This document shows positions 7,483 to 15,837 of a DNA stretch of 64,000 nt, one piece after another. The position numbers and the translations under genes are program-made. How positions within the stretch are numbered: position 1 is the first letter of the stretch; each line of letters opens with the position of its first letter. A model generated the notes under the pieces. It had not been told where the DNA came from, ran no database searches, and was given only the letters and a program-made list of their open reading frames with translations. The DNA comes from Aliikangiella sp. G2MR2-5. Its GTDB lineage: Bacteria > Pseudomonadota > Gammaproteobacteria > Enterobacterales > Kangiellaceae. The stretch is from the NCBI RefSeq assembly GCF_015687155.1, contig NZ_JADPQF010000001.1, positions 682,001 to 746,000 of the forward strand, given 5' to 3'.

Positions 7483-10400
7483 TTATTGCGCTGCTGCTAC
7501 TGCGTTGCCCAGATATTCCCATATATAGGAGCTCAAGGTAACTTCGCTGGCACCATCTTTTTGGGTTGAATTGCTACAGAAACCTCGAGTTATACCGCTA
7601 TCAACACACATTTCCTTTTTAATACGCGCTTCGTTAGGCCACGGCCATAAAGAAGTCTGTGTCTCAACGTTGAAGTCAGAGTCTCCGTATATTGCACCAT
7701 CAACGCCATAGCGAACAGTGATGTCTGCACCGATTTTTTGTGGCAAGGTATTTTGTGCTGGCGCATTTTCCTCAAGACGTTGAGGAAACAAAAGTGAACC
7801 ATCTGTTAACGGAGAGTTTGTCAGAGATATACAGTTTTCCAAGCAGTTGTAAGTATCAAAGTTTCCTTCTGCTGCGCCTGGGTTGTATCCGAGGGAATTT
7901 TGTACCATGGAACCCAGGACATTGTATCCGGTTCTAGTTGCGCCAACAGTCAAACTATCACTCACAAGAACACTAGATTGATTGGGCGAAACACGGATTG
8001 CACTTTTGTTGTCTCCCGCGTTATTCATTACGATAGTAGCATTATCAATAAAACTTTGAGGTTTGCCTGCCGAGTCGTAGTTATAAGGGGTGTTACCAAT
8101 ATTAATTCCGCCAATACCATTGCCGACTGAAACGAAATTTTTAATTGTCCAAATAGGCAAACCATTATCTAACACATAGTCAGCTTCGAAGTGCATTCCT
8201 GAATCTTGCGAGTTGATAGACATGTTACCTAACCACTCGTTATTACCCAGGTAGTTTGCTCTGTTCGAGCTATGTTGCGCTGTTGCAAAATCTCCGTAAG
8301 CACTATCGTTTCTGATCACGCGGTCAATGATTATAACGTTTTGAACAGAAACATTTTGCGAGTCGTATACTGTCATGCCTACACTTGGGTCTGCTTTAGG
8401 ATAGCTTTCGCAGCCCGCTTGATCACAACCTTCGCTTCGTACTACAACTCGTCTCCAAACATTATTGTTTGAGCGATAATTTGAAGCAATGATTCGTCGA
8501 TTACTCGCCCATACCCAAACATCTTCTACTAGATTGTAGTTATTTCCCTGGCTGTGGTCGTTAGTGCCAATACTGAAAGAGCCGTGGAATCCTGAATCTT
8601 TAATAACTACATAATCGGCGTTGAACAGAGAGCCTCCGCCTTCAAAAGTTATTCCCTGAACTTTAATAAACTTATCTTTTCTGCTTGAACGCCCGATAAA
8701 CAGGGGGCGTAGCTCATCACTTCCAATAACTTTTACCATCCCGGGATTTGCGGCACGGACAACCGTAGGTTGCTCTCGGCTTAATCCGGATGGTATAGAG
8801 TCTGAGTAGTCGACTGAGTTACCATAGTAGTCTACTTCGCGCAGAATACCCGTTTGATTGGCTACCGAGTATTCACCATCCAGAAGAACCAATTCTTCAC
8901 CAGCCTGTACACCATTGCTGGCAAATGAGCGCTTGAAAGTTTTCCAGGGAGCATCGGCACTGGTACCAGAATTCGAATCATTACCATAAGGTGAAATGTA
9001 GTAAACCTGATGAGAAGGCTCTTCACTGTTTGCCTGCTCGACTGTTAACCAGATACTGGTTTGAGCTTGTTCGCTTTTAGAGTCGAGAACCATTGCAGTG
9101 ATTGTATGAGTTCCGACAGAGAGATTACCGCTAATAATCGCTCCATGCCCCAACACGCCGTCAATATTGGAATGCCAGCTAATGACGTCGCTGATCACTC
9201 CATCTTCGGCATCATTGGCATAGCCTGCGAAAGTGATCTGAGAGGAGTTGCTATGATTGCTAGCAGATGCTGGCGAATCAATAGATACTGTCGGTATGCT
9301 GTTTTGCGGCTCTTTAACTATCAAAGTAATCTGACTAGTTGCTTGTGCGTTTTGACTGTCGGTAACCGTTGCTGAAATGGTATGAGTTCCTGTTGACAGA
9401 GTGGACTGCAACGAAGCTCCTTTACCAAGCATTCCTTCTATGCTCGATGACCAGATAACCTGGCTAGCTAAATCACCGTCTTCTGTATCAGATGCAACGG
9501 CAGTGAAAACCAGAACATCTTCGCTCATAAACTCAGCCAGGTTTGTTGGTGCGGTAATTTCCAGAGAAGGAGTGTTATTTACAGGTTTAATAATATTTAA
9601 ATTAATCTGAGCACTGTCTGTCGCATTTTCAGAATCAAATACTTCTGCTGTAATCGTGTGGCTTCCTGCAGAAAGTAAAGTCGTAATGGTTTGTCCTGTT
9701 CCCAGGTTTCCATCAATGTTTGAGTGCCAAATGACCTGACTACTCAGCTCACCGTCCTCCGCATCAGTTGCTGATGATATCAGTGTTACGATTGTTCCAT
9801 CCTCGAAACTGGAGTTAGTTGCAGGTGTATCAATTGATACTTGTGGTGCACTATTGGTTACCATTGTGACAGCAATTGCTATTTGAGTTGAAGCTGTCGC
9901 ATTGGCAGAGTCTTTTACGCTGGCTGTAACTGTATGGTTTCCAGGCGTAAGCACCGCATTGATATTGGTACCTGTGCCAAGGAATCCATCTTTGTCTGAT
10001 TTCCATTGAGTCAAATGGCTTAAGTCGCCATCTTCAGTATCATTTGCATAGCTTTTGAAGAACACCAGGCTTCCTTCGGTGTATTCTGAGCCGCTTTCAG
10101 GGGAGAGTATGTTGATTGTAGGGGCTTTATTCTCCGGAGCATCTACATAAAGGTCGACGTAATCACGCTCGAGTTTGCCTTTCGAGTTCCTTACCTCAGC
10201 TCGAACGACATGATAGCCGGTTTGCAAGGTGCGACTGAAAGTAGCTCCGCTACCGATCGACCCTTGAATATTGGAATACCATTGAATCTTATGGCTGATA
10301 TCTCCATCTCTTCTATCCCGCGCCACAGCTTGAAAGCTAATTTCGTTCACCTGCAATAACTGTGAGTTATCCGCGGGAGAAAGAATTGAGATCGATGGAT

Positions 10401-10488
10401 GAGCCCCACGGCTGTGAGCCCCGAAAGAAATACTCATTAGAACGAGACTGAAAAGTGGAATGAACTTCTTGAAAAACTGCATCATCAA
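7483..10488 (-). CDS. Secreted Ig-like-repeat and right-handed beta-helix protein
   Basis: This 1001-residue protein has a signal peptide (FFKKFIPLFSLVLMSISFGAHS), then five Ig/cadherin-like repeats of about 90 residues between residues 33 and 490. Each has DAEDG- or DTEDGDLS-type and SNIDGxLGxG patterns and ends in HTITAxVxDS. From about residue 495 a parallel beta-helix begins with YYISPYGNDSNSG and PWKTFKRSF, the DUF1565-type entry seen in many polysaccharide-active or adhesive proteins. The helix runs to about residue 870 and is rich in Asn. No lyase catalytic motif can be named by eye, so extracellular glycan binding or cleavage is only a guess. Two CRP-like sites lie upstream, consistent with carbon-source control. 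Confidence 0.88.
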   Translation of the reverse strand: MMMQFFKKFIPLFSLVLMSISFGAHSRGAHPSISILSPADNSQLLQVNEISFQAVARDRRDGDISHKIQWYSNIQGSIGSGATFSRTLQTGYHVVRAEVRNSKGKLERDYVDLYVDAPENKAPTINILSPESGSEYTEGSLVFFKSYANDTEDGDLSHLTQWKSDKDGFLGTGTNINAVLTPGNHTVTASVKDSANATASTQIAIAVTMVTNSAPQVSIDTPATNSSFEDGTIVTLISSATDAEDGELSSQVIWHSNIDGNLGTGQTITTLLSAGSHTITAEVFDSENATDSAQINLNIIKPVNNTPSLEITAPTNLAEFMSEDVLVFTAVASDTEDGDLASQVIWSSSIEGMLGKGASLQSTLSTGTHTISATVTDSQNAQATSQITLIVKEPQNSIPTVSIDSPASASNHSNSSQITFAGYANDAEDGVISDVISWHSNIDGVLGHGAIISGNLSVGTHTITAMVLDSKSEQAQTSIWLTVEQANSEEPSHQVYYISPYGNDSNSGTSADAPWKTFKRSFASNGVQAGEELVLLDGEYSVANQTGILREVDYYGNSVDYSDSIPSGLSREQPTVVRAANPGMVKVIGSDELRPLFIGRSSRKDKFIKVQGITFEGGGSLFNADYVVIKDSGFHGSFSIGTNDHSQGNNYNLVEDVWVWASNRRIIASNYRSNNNVWRRVVVRSEGCDQAGCESYPKADPSVGMTVYDSQNVSVQNVIIIDRVIRNDSAYGDFATAQHSSNRANYLGNNEWLGNMSINSQDSGMHFEADYVLDNGLPIWTIKNFVSVGNGIGGINIGNTPYNYDSAGKPQSFIDNATIVMNNAGDNKSAIRVSPNQSSVLVSDSLTVGATRTGYNVLGSMVQNSLGYNPGAAEGNFDTYNCLENCISLTNSPLTDGSLLFPQRLEENAPAQNTLPQKIGADITVRYGVDGAIYGDSDFNVETQTSLWPWPNEARIKKEMCVDSGITRGFCSNSTQKDGASEVTLSSYIWEYLGNAVAAAQ

Positions 10489-10536
10489 CTACCTGGAAAC
10501 ACCTGAAACTAATAAAACTGCCAATCTCACATCTCT

Positions 10537-10552
10537 TGTGAGCCGTTACACA
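10537..10552. promoter_or_regulatory. CRP-like site 2 (one mismatch)
   Basis: TGTGA-GCCGTT-ACACA matches the CRP core TGTGA-N6-TCACA at 9 of 10 positions. Its left half is also part of a CTCAC/GTGAG inverted repeat at 10526-10542. Its centre is 63 bp from the perfect site, about six helical turns, placing both on the same DNA face. It lies about 56 bp upstream of the beta-helix gene ATG. Confidence 0.5.
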
Positions 10553-10599
10553 GGCTTTATCGACGCTGTTATAAATACTTAACCGGATGAATGTTTGGT

Positions 10600-10615
10600 T
10601 GTGAATCTGCTCACA
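10600..10615. promoter_or_regulatory. CRP-like site 1 (perfect core)
   Basis: TTGTGAATCTGCTCACAA contains the exact core TGTGA-N6-TCACA with symmetrical flanks. It is about 120 bp upstream of the minus-strand beta-helix gene start, with a TATAAC hexamer (10568-10573) between the site and the gene. The pattern is established for CRP/Vfr-type regulators; control of this gene is inference. Confidence 0.65.
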
Positions 10616-10837
10616 AAATAAGCAGTGTGAACATTTGTAAATGAGAATCTGTTCGCGCTTTTTGCAAAGTGCAAATTGACTCAAACTGGCTAAGTAAATT
10701 CTAACTAATTAAAAAATAAGAGAATTTTTCTATTATTGCTTAATATTGTTGACTATTTGGAGGAAATACAATGAAAGGGGGAGGGGTCCGCAGCCTATAG
10801 ATCTAAGTACCACGGACCGACAGGTCTATGTTTGGCT

Positions 10838-11965
10838 CTATGCCATTTTGTTTTTTTCTAATGACCATGCATTGAGAACCTTAGACTCCTTTTCCAGAGA
10901 CATTCCCGCTCTAAGCTTTTCCTGACGTTTTGCAGGTAATGATTGAAACCAGGCCAAAGTATCTTCAACTGTCTTATCAATAGGTGTGAAAGTGAGTCCT
11001 GCGTCTATTGCTTTTTGGCTTGACCAGGTCAAAGCACCAGCTCCTGCACTTTCTTTGTCTGCCCACATATGAATATCTCTCCATGGCTGGACATCATTCT
11101 GACTAAGGAAGTCTGCAGGAACCCATGTATATTCACTTTTTGGTGCAGCTACTTTTTTGCAGCTTTCTACCAGTTTACCGAAAGGCATCGTAGGCTGTAC
11201 CAGATTGAAGCTTCCTGTCAGGTTTTTTTCCAAGGTATGAATCATAAACTTTGCCAGATCTCGAACGTCAATGAATTGTGTTACATCGTCCGGCTTTCCT
11301 GGTAGCAGGATTTTACCGCCACGGTTGAACCTTACAGGCCAATAAGTGAATCGATCCGTTTTGTCTCTGGGCCCCACTATTAGTCCGGGACGAATTTGAG
11401 TCACCCGTCCGGGCATTGATTTTTCAGCGGCTTTTTCACAGTAGGCTTTCAATGCGCAATAATGTTGACGGACGTCTTCGGTTTTTGGATCTTCCAGCGT
11501 TGCAGGAGGCCTGTTTTCGGTACCGTTTGTTCCACCCTCAGCCCAGTTATCATACTGGCAAATAGTTGATACAAATAAGTACTGCTTAACATTGGGGGCG
11601 AGCAATCTGGAAGATGCTTCTACGAGCCGAGGAACATATCCGGAAGTATCAATTACGGCGTCCCACTGCTTGCCCTGTAACCCTGTCAGGCCTTTACCTT
11701 TGTCCGGGTCTCGATCCCCCACAATTTTAGGAAGTTCAGGGAACAGGTCTTTGTTGGTTCTTCCTCTATTGAACAGAGTGATTTTATGACCGCGGGCAAG
11801 AGCATATTCAACAGTATGCGGACCCAGAAAACCTGTCCCGCCCAGGACTAAAATATTGAGCGGTCTGGATGCTGCATCAATTCCGGCGGTTAAAAAACCG
11901 GGAAAAGCAACCAGCCCTGCTGCGGCTGATGAGCTGAGGATAAACTGGCGACGATCGAGTGGCAT
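10838..11965 (-). CDS. Tat-exported NAD-dependent epimerase/dehydratase-like protein
   Basis: This 375-residue protein opens with a twin-arginine signal, LDRRQFILSSSAAAGLVA, ending near the SRPLNILV segment. An extended short-chain dehydrogenase/reductase domain follows, with the nucleotide loop LVLGGTGFLG at about residues 39-48. The family's active-site region is altered: the usual YxxxK appears as YCALKAYCEK. Tat export of a folded NAD(P)-binding protein is unusual but known for this SDR subgroup, in which the cofactor is loaded before export. The substrate is unknown, possibly a nucleotide sugar or isoflavone-type compound. It stands alone, divergent from the small DUF6316-like gene. Confidence 0.87.
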   Translation of the reverse strand: MPLDRRQFILSSSAAAGLVAFPGFLTAGIDAASRPLNILVLGGTGFLGPHTVEYALARGHKITLFNRGRTNKDLFPELPKIVGDRDPDKGKGLTGLQGKQWDAVIDTSGYVPRLVEASSRLLAPNVKQYLFVSTICQYDNWAEGGTNGTENRPPATLEDPKTEDVRQHYCALKAYCEKAAEKSMPGRVTQIRPGLIVGPRDKTDRFTYWPVRFNRGGKILLPGKPDDVTQFIDVRDLAKFMIHTLEKNLTGSFNLVQPTMPFGKLVESCKKVAAPKSEYTWVPADFLSQNDVQPWRDIHMWADKESAGAGALTWSSQKAIDAGLTFTPIDKTVEDTLAWFQSLPAKRQEKLRAGMSLEKESKVLNAWSLEKNKMA

Positions 11966-12169
11966 AACTGATTCCTGTGTTATTGTGTTATCTGGACCCT
12001 GATTTAATCTAATCTATTTGGAAATGACATTCGACCAGATAACCGTAAGGAATTGTTAATCACCTAATTAGCTTATGGATAATCTCGCACATGGATTTCA
12101 GCAAGGGCCGATTTTAATCGCTCATCGACAAGACTAAAATTAGCCGACTTTTGGAAAAAGGAGTTTTGC

Positions 12170-12415
12170 ATGACGTCTCAGAATCGAGCAGCGGATGAGT
12201 CCAGTTACGTAGAACATGCACGAAGTGAGAGGTTCTACGAGATACGCGGCAGTGTTTATGTGAAGTGCAGAGAAGGCGAACTAGGCCCTTTTCAGGACCT
12301 TGCTGCTGCACTTAACGGCCTTCTGGAAATGGCCAAAAAATCCGGGATATCACACTACCAGCAGCGTTTGCTTTATCAAAGTGTGTGTGAAAAAGCTTTG
12401 TCTGCCTGTAATTAA
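12170..12415 (+). CDS. Small DUF6316-like protein
   Basis: This 81-residue soluble protein is preceded by AAAGGAG about 7 bases before the ATG. The core ERFYEIRGSVYVKCREGELGPF resembles the short RFF-x-W-x-REG-x-x-GPF pattern of DUF6316 proteins of gammaproteobacteria, where an Arg/Glu-rich entry is followed by a helix (here DLAAALNGLLEMAKK). The assignment is from memory of the pattern. No function is known for that family. A good intrinsic terminator follows, so it is a single-gene unit. Confidence 0.7.
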   Translation: MTSQNRAADESSYVEHARSERFYEIRGSVYVKCREGELGPFQDLAAALNGLLEMAKKSGISHYQQRLLYQSVCEKALSACN

Positions 12416-12496
12416 GTTTATCCGACTAAAGATGAAAATATCCAAAAAATAAGTAATCCAGTCTTTAATATTATTCTATTTATCTAGGTACTTTAC

Positions 12497-12530
12497 GCCC
12501 GGCAGTTGTTACGTGTCGGGCTTTATTTTT
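12497..12530 (+). terminator. Intrinsic terminator after the DUF6316-like gene
   Basis: GCCCGGCA and TGTCGGGC form an 8-base-pair stem (one G-U) with a 9-base loop, directly followed by TTTATTTTT. Confidence 0.8.
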
Positions 12531-12546
12531 GAGTCAAACTTGTTTT

Positions 12547-12584
12547 TGTAATGCTAGCGTTACAGGTGTAGTATTGATATTACA
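12547..12584. promoter_or_regulatory. Two tandem 18-bp near-palindromes (operator candidate)
   Basis: TGTAATGCTAGCGTTACA at 12547-12564 and TGTAGTATTGATATTACA at 12567-12584 are both imperfect palindromes with TGTA/TACA ends. Their centres are 20 bp apart, about two helical turns. They lie 60-100 bp upstream of the orphan ExbD-type gene, where a dimeric repressor could bind cooperatively. No regulator is identified. Confidence 0.5.
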
Positions 12585-12644
12585 TCGGTGTTCTGCTATG
12601 TTAATGGTAAATGCGTGATCAATCAGAAATTCGGAGGCCTATAG

Positions 12645-13058
12645 ATGAGAAGAACAAAACACTTTGATAGCGTGGATTCTCCTGATATGACACCTATGCT
12701 GGATGTCGTTTTTATTATGTTGATTTTTTTTATTGTGACGACTTCATTTGTAAAAGAGGACGCGATTGACTGGCTATCTTTATCCAACCAGGCGGATCCC
12801 AAGCCGCCAGTAAAGCAGAAAAATCCGCTGGTTCTGGAAATCAAAAGTAATGGTGACCTGGTTATGGAAAATCAACTGATAAATCTTGATGCAGTTCGTG
12901 CAAGAACCCAGTCACTACTGGCAAAAAGAGACGTTGAACATGCAATAGTGAAAGTTGAAAGCCAGGTAACGGCACAGATTTTAGTGAGTGCTGTAGACTC
13001 AATTAAGTTAGGTGGTGTAGAAAAAGTTTCTGTTGCAAAAATTAAATCATCAGATTAA
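12645..13058 (+). CDS. Orphan ExbD/TolR family protein
   Basis: This 137-residue protein is a compact, canonical ExbD. It has a short basic N terminus, the membrane segment DMTPMLDVVFIMLIFFIVTT at about residues 15-34 with the proton-binding Asp in the MLDVVF pattern, and a periplasmic domain ending near VEKVSVAKI. A CGGAGG ribosome site lies about 8 bases upstream of the ATG. Neither an ExbB nor a TonB gene is adjacent, so its channel partner must be encoded elsewhere. It follows a terminator and tandem palindromes, so it is independently regulated. Confidence 0.92.
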   Translation: MRRTKHFDSVDSPDMTPMLDVVFIMLIFFIVTTSFVKEDAIDWLSLSNQADPKPPVKQKNPLVLEIKSNGDLVMENQLINLDAVRARTQSLLAKRDVEHAIVKVESQVTAQILVSAVDSIKLGGVEKVSVAKIKSSD

Positions 13059-13447
13059 AGGGGGTCAACTGTTTTCAAAACGTCTTTCGTTTCAAAGACA
13101 AGCGTTTCGACAATTAGGAATAGGGGACTATTTCTGATTGTCTTAACACATCTGCCTTACACTTGTATAAAAGTTAAACTTTAATAACTTGTTATTTTAT
13201 CTCCCTCTAAAATAAATATTTTAAATAACACCTCTCCTATATTTCGTTTCGATATTATATCTCAGATTCGATTTGTATAAAAAATAGCCATCAAATATTC
13301 TCGATCTGTTTTCGCTAATAGGTGCAACAAAATATTGTTCATTAACCAATAAACAATAAGAACAAATTTTGCTGGTAGGAGGCCTGGTGAAAATGGAGTG
13401 TCTTCGACATTTCTTCCTAATAACGTTACAGAAACAAAGGAAAACCA
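13059..13447. other. 389-base intergenic region upstream of the M4 protease
   Basis: A stem GTCTTT/AAAGAC at 13082-13099 with extended AAACG/CGTTT arms lies shortly after the exbD stop, without a T-tract. Then come a sigma70-like promoter (13143-13171), a 13-bp palindrome AAAGTTAAACTTT at 13170-13182, and TATTGTT/AACAATA arms at 13333-13358. The rest is AT-rich with no convincing gene. The protease mRNA would have a leader of about 270 nt. Confidence 0.45.
13143..13171 (+). promoter_or_regulatory. Sigma70-like promoter for the M4 protease
   Basis: TTAACA (5 of 6 to the -35 consensus) and TATAAA (5 of 6 to the -10 consensus) are separated by exactly 17 bp, in the only long non-coding region before the protease gene. 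Confidence 0.5.
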
Positions 13448-15622
13448 ATGAAAACAATAAGTAAACTTCTTGTTAGTAGTGCGGTACTCGGTGCATTAGG
13501 TGCTGCATCAGTTAATGCTGCTGACAGAGTCGTGTTAAGTGGCAACGACAACATTAACAACAATATGGCAAATACTAATTCGCTCCAATTGACTGATCCT
13601 GCAGCTCTTGTCGGACTTTCAGCAAATGGTGCTTTGCAAATCAGAAAAGTTTATCGCGATTTGAATGGCGATCAGACTATTCGTTATCAACAAATGTACA
13701 AAGGAATTCCAGTTCTTGGTGACGATGTAATTATTTCTCGCAAAAAGAATGGTTCTTTCAAATCAGCTCATGGCGCAGTTGTTAACGGTATCGCTGCAGA
13801 TGTAACTACAACCGTTCCTAAAATTACTGCCAGCAATGCAATTAAAAATGCCAAAGCAAAAACTCTAATTTCTGGCGCTGCCACCTATGAGAATGAGTCG
13901 AGCAGGTTGGCGATCTGGCTGGATAAAAACAGCAAAGCTCGTCTGGTTTTTGAAGTTACTTACATGCAGCATAGCGATCAACCTTCACGACCTTACATGA
14001 TAATAGATGCTCTAACTGGCGAAGTTTTGCATCAATATGACAACCTTCAAACCGCAAATGCGACAGGCCCGGGTGGAAATCAGAAAACTGGTCAATATGA
14101 GTATGGTACTGACTTTGGTTATCTGGATGTAAGCCAGTCCGGTAGCACATGTACCATGCAAAATAGTAATGTTAAAACCGTTAACCTTAATCATGGTACC
14201 AGTGGTTCAAGTGCATACAGCTTTAGCTGTTCTCGTAATACTTATAAAGAGATCAATGGCGCTTATTCACCACTTAACGATGCACACTACTTTGGAAACG
14301 TAGTGTTTGACATGTATAGCGACTGGTACAATACTGCGCCATTGACTTTTCAGTTAACCATGCGAGTTCACTATTCCAATAATTATGAAAATGCATTCTG
14401 GAATGGTAGCTCGATGACTTTTGGAGACGGGGCCAATACCTTCTATCCTCTGGTTAGTCTTGATGTATCTGCTCACGAAGTGAGTCATGGATTTACCGAA
14501 CAAAACTCAAACCTTACCTATTCAGGGCGGTCAGGTGGTTTGAATGAGTCCTTCTCAGACATCGCGGGTGAAGCTGCCGAGTTCTATATGAATGGTTCGA
14601 ATGACTGGATGGTTGGCGCTCAGATTTTTAAAGGTAATGGTTCTCTTCGTTACATGGATGACCCGACAAAAGATGGCCGTTCAATTGGGCATGCTTCTGA
14701 CTATACCTCAGGTATGGACGTTCATTACAGTTCAGGCGTATACAATAAAGCGTTCTACTTGTTAGCCAATACTAATGGCTGGGATACACGTAAAGCTTTT
14801 GATATTTATGTGAGAGCAAACCAGCAGTACTGGAGCTCAAATACCAATTGGGATCAGGCCGGGGTAGGTGTTCTGGATGCCGCGTGTGATCTCGGGTATT
14901 CAGTCGAAGAAGTAAAGGCTTCTCTAACCGCAGTTGGAGTCAACGCAAATCCAAGTAATAGTGATTGTGGTGGTACCGAGCCTCCTACTGGAAGCGAACT
15001 TGAAAATGGTGTCCCAGTGACAGGTCTTGCTGCTTCTCGCGGGGATGATATCACTTACACTATGGATGTTCCTGCTGGCGCTACAAATATCAAATTTGAA
15101 ATAAGTGGTGGAAGCGGTGATGCTGACCTCTATGTGAAGTTCGGCACTGCTCCAACAGATTCCAGCTATGATTGTCGTCCATATAAGAATGGTAATAACG
15201 AGACTTGTACTGGAACAAACACAGGCGGAACTTACTATGTAAGAGTTAAAGCATACTCCAGCTTCTCGGGTGTTTCCCTGGTAGGTAGTTATACAACCGA
15301 TGGTGGAAATCCTGGCGATCCGATTGATGAAACTATTACTGATATTTCGGTTGCGCAAGGTGCTTGGTATTACCACAGTGTTGACTTGAGTGCTGGTTAC
15401 TCGGATCTGGAAGTTTCAATTTCTGGTGGAAGTGGTGATGCTGACCTTTACGTAAGACAAGGTGCACAACCAACAACCAGTAGTTACGACTGTCGCCCAT
15501 ACAAGTGGGGGAATAGTGAAACCTGTAGTTTTACCAGTCCAGCGGCAACGACCTGGTATATCGGAATAAGAGGATATAATGCCAGTTCAGGTGTCACATT
15601 AAATATTAAAGCGAACCCATAA
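13448..15622 (+). CDS. Secreted M4 metalloprotease (vibriolysin/pseudolysin type) with two PPC domains
   Basis: This 724-residue zinc endopeptidase precursor has a signal peptide (LLVSSAVLGALGAASVNA), an FTP/PepSY propeptide to about residue 200, and the M4 catalytic domain. Zinc ligands and catalytic Glu are H343-E344-x2-H347 (HEVSH), the third ligand is E367 in NESFSD, and the proton-donating His is H426 in MDVHYSSG. Two PPC domains at about 517-617 and 625-724 share [11 protein letters not shown] and YDCRPYK. Such domains usually aid secretion or matrix binding and are often removed on maturation. The gene has its own promoter region and a terminator. Its neighbour encodes an M28 aminopeptidase with the same tail, suggesting joint extracellular protein digestion. 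Confidence 0.96.
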   Translation: MKTISKLLVSSAVLGALGAASVNAADRVVLSGNDNINNNMANTNSLQLTDPAALVGLSANGALQIRKVYRDLNGDQTIRYQQMYKGIPVLGDDVIISRKKNGSFKSAHGAVVNGIAADVTTTVPKITASNAIKNAKAKTLISGAATYENESSRLAIWLDKNSKARLVFEVTYMQHSDQPSRPYMIIDALTGEVLHQYDNLQTANATGPGGNQKTGQYEYGTDFGYLDVSQSGSTCTMQNSNVKTVNLNHGTSGSSAYSFSCSRNTYKEINGAYSPLNDAHYFGNVVFDMYSDWYNTAPLTFQLTMRVHYSNNYENAFWNGSSMTFGDGANTFYPLVSLDVSAHEVSHGFTEQNSNLTYSGRSGGLNESFSDIAGEAAEFYMNGSNDWMVGAQIFKGNGSLRYMDDPTKDGRSIGHASDYTSGMDVHYSSGVYNKAFYLLANTNGWDTRKAFDIYVRANQQYWSSNTNWDQAGVGVLDAACDLGYSVEEVKASLTAVGVNANPSNSDCGGTEPPTGSELENGVPVTGLAASRGDDITYTMDVPAGATNIKFEISGGSGDADLYVKFGTAPTDSSYDCRPYKNGNNETCTGTNTGGTYYVRVKAYSSFSGVSLVGSYTTDGGNPGDPIDETITDISVAQGAWYYHSVDLSAGYSDLEVSISGGSGDADLYVRQGAQPTTSSYDCRPYKWGNSETCSFTSPAATTWYIGIRGYNASSGVTLNIKANP

Positions 15623-15668
15623 AAAGGTTCAACTTGGTTCTTTAAGGTTCCCCTACCTTAAGAAACTT

Positions 15669-15720
15669 GTGCTCTCCCTCAATGCCTCTCCCTGAACTGG
15701 GGGAGGGCACATTTATTTTA
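15669..15720 (+). terminator. Intrinsic terminator after the M4 protease
   Basis: GTGCTCTCCCTC and GGGGGAGGGCAC pair over 12 base pairs with two G-U pairs and an 18-base loop, followed by ATTTATTTTA. An alternative inner stem starts at 15683. Confidence 0.75.
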
Positions 15721-15837
15721 TGTTCTACTGAATATTTAGTCGGAGCTTAAAATACAGAATTTTCAAATTTCATAGCTATCTTCGGATCTTAGCCTTACCA
15801 AAATAGCCAACAACTAAACGTATTTTATAGGTGATAT

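Larger units (their letters stand above)
10489..10837. other. 349-base intergenic region with the beta-helix gene promoter
   Basis: This region holds the two CRP-like sites described separately and a TATAAC hexamer on the minus strand at 10568-10573. Next to the epimerase gene it holds GGTCCG/CGGACC inverted repeats at about 10785-10816 without a T-tract. I see no additional coding frame with a ribosome site. Confidence 0.5.

Noticed and set aside
9061-9375. 104-codon plus-strand frame opposite the beta-helix gene
   Set aside because: The opposite strand encodes clear Ig-like repeats; the frame is a by-product of repeat composition.
14924-15376. 150-codon minus-strand frame opposite the first PPC domain of the M4 protease
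   Set aside because: Antisense to well-conserved PPC sequence, Thr/Ile/Ser-biased, with no start signals.
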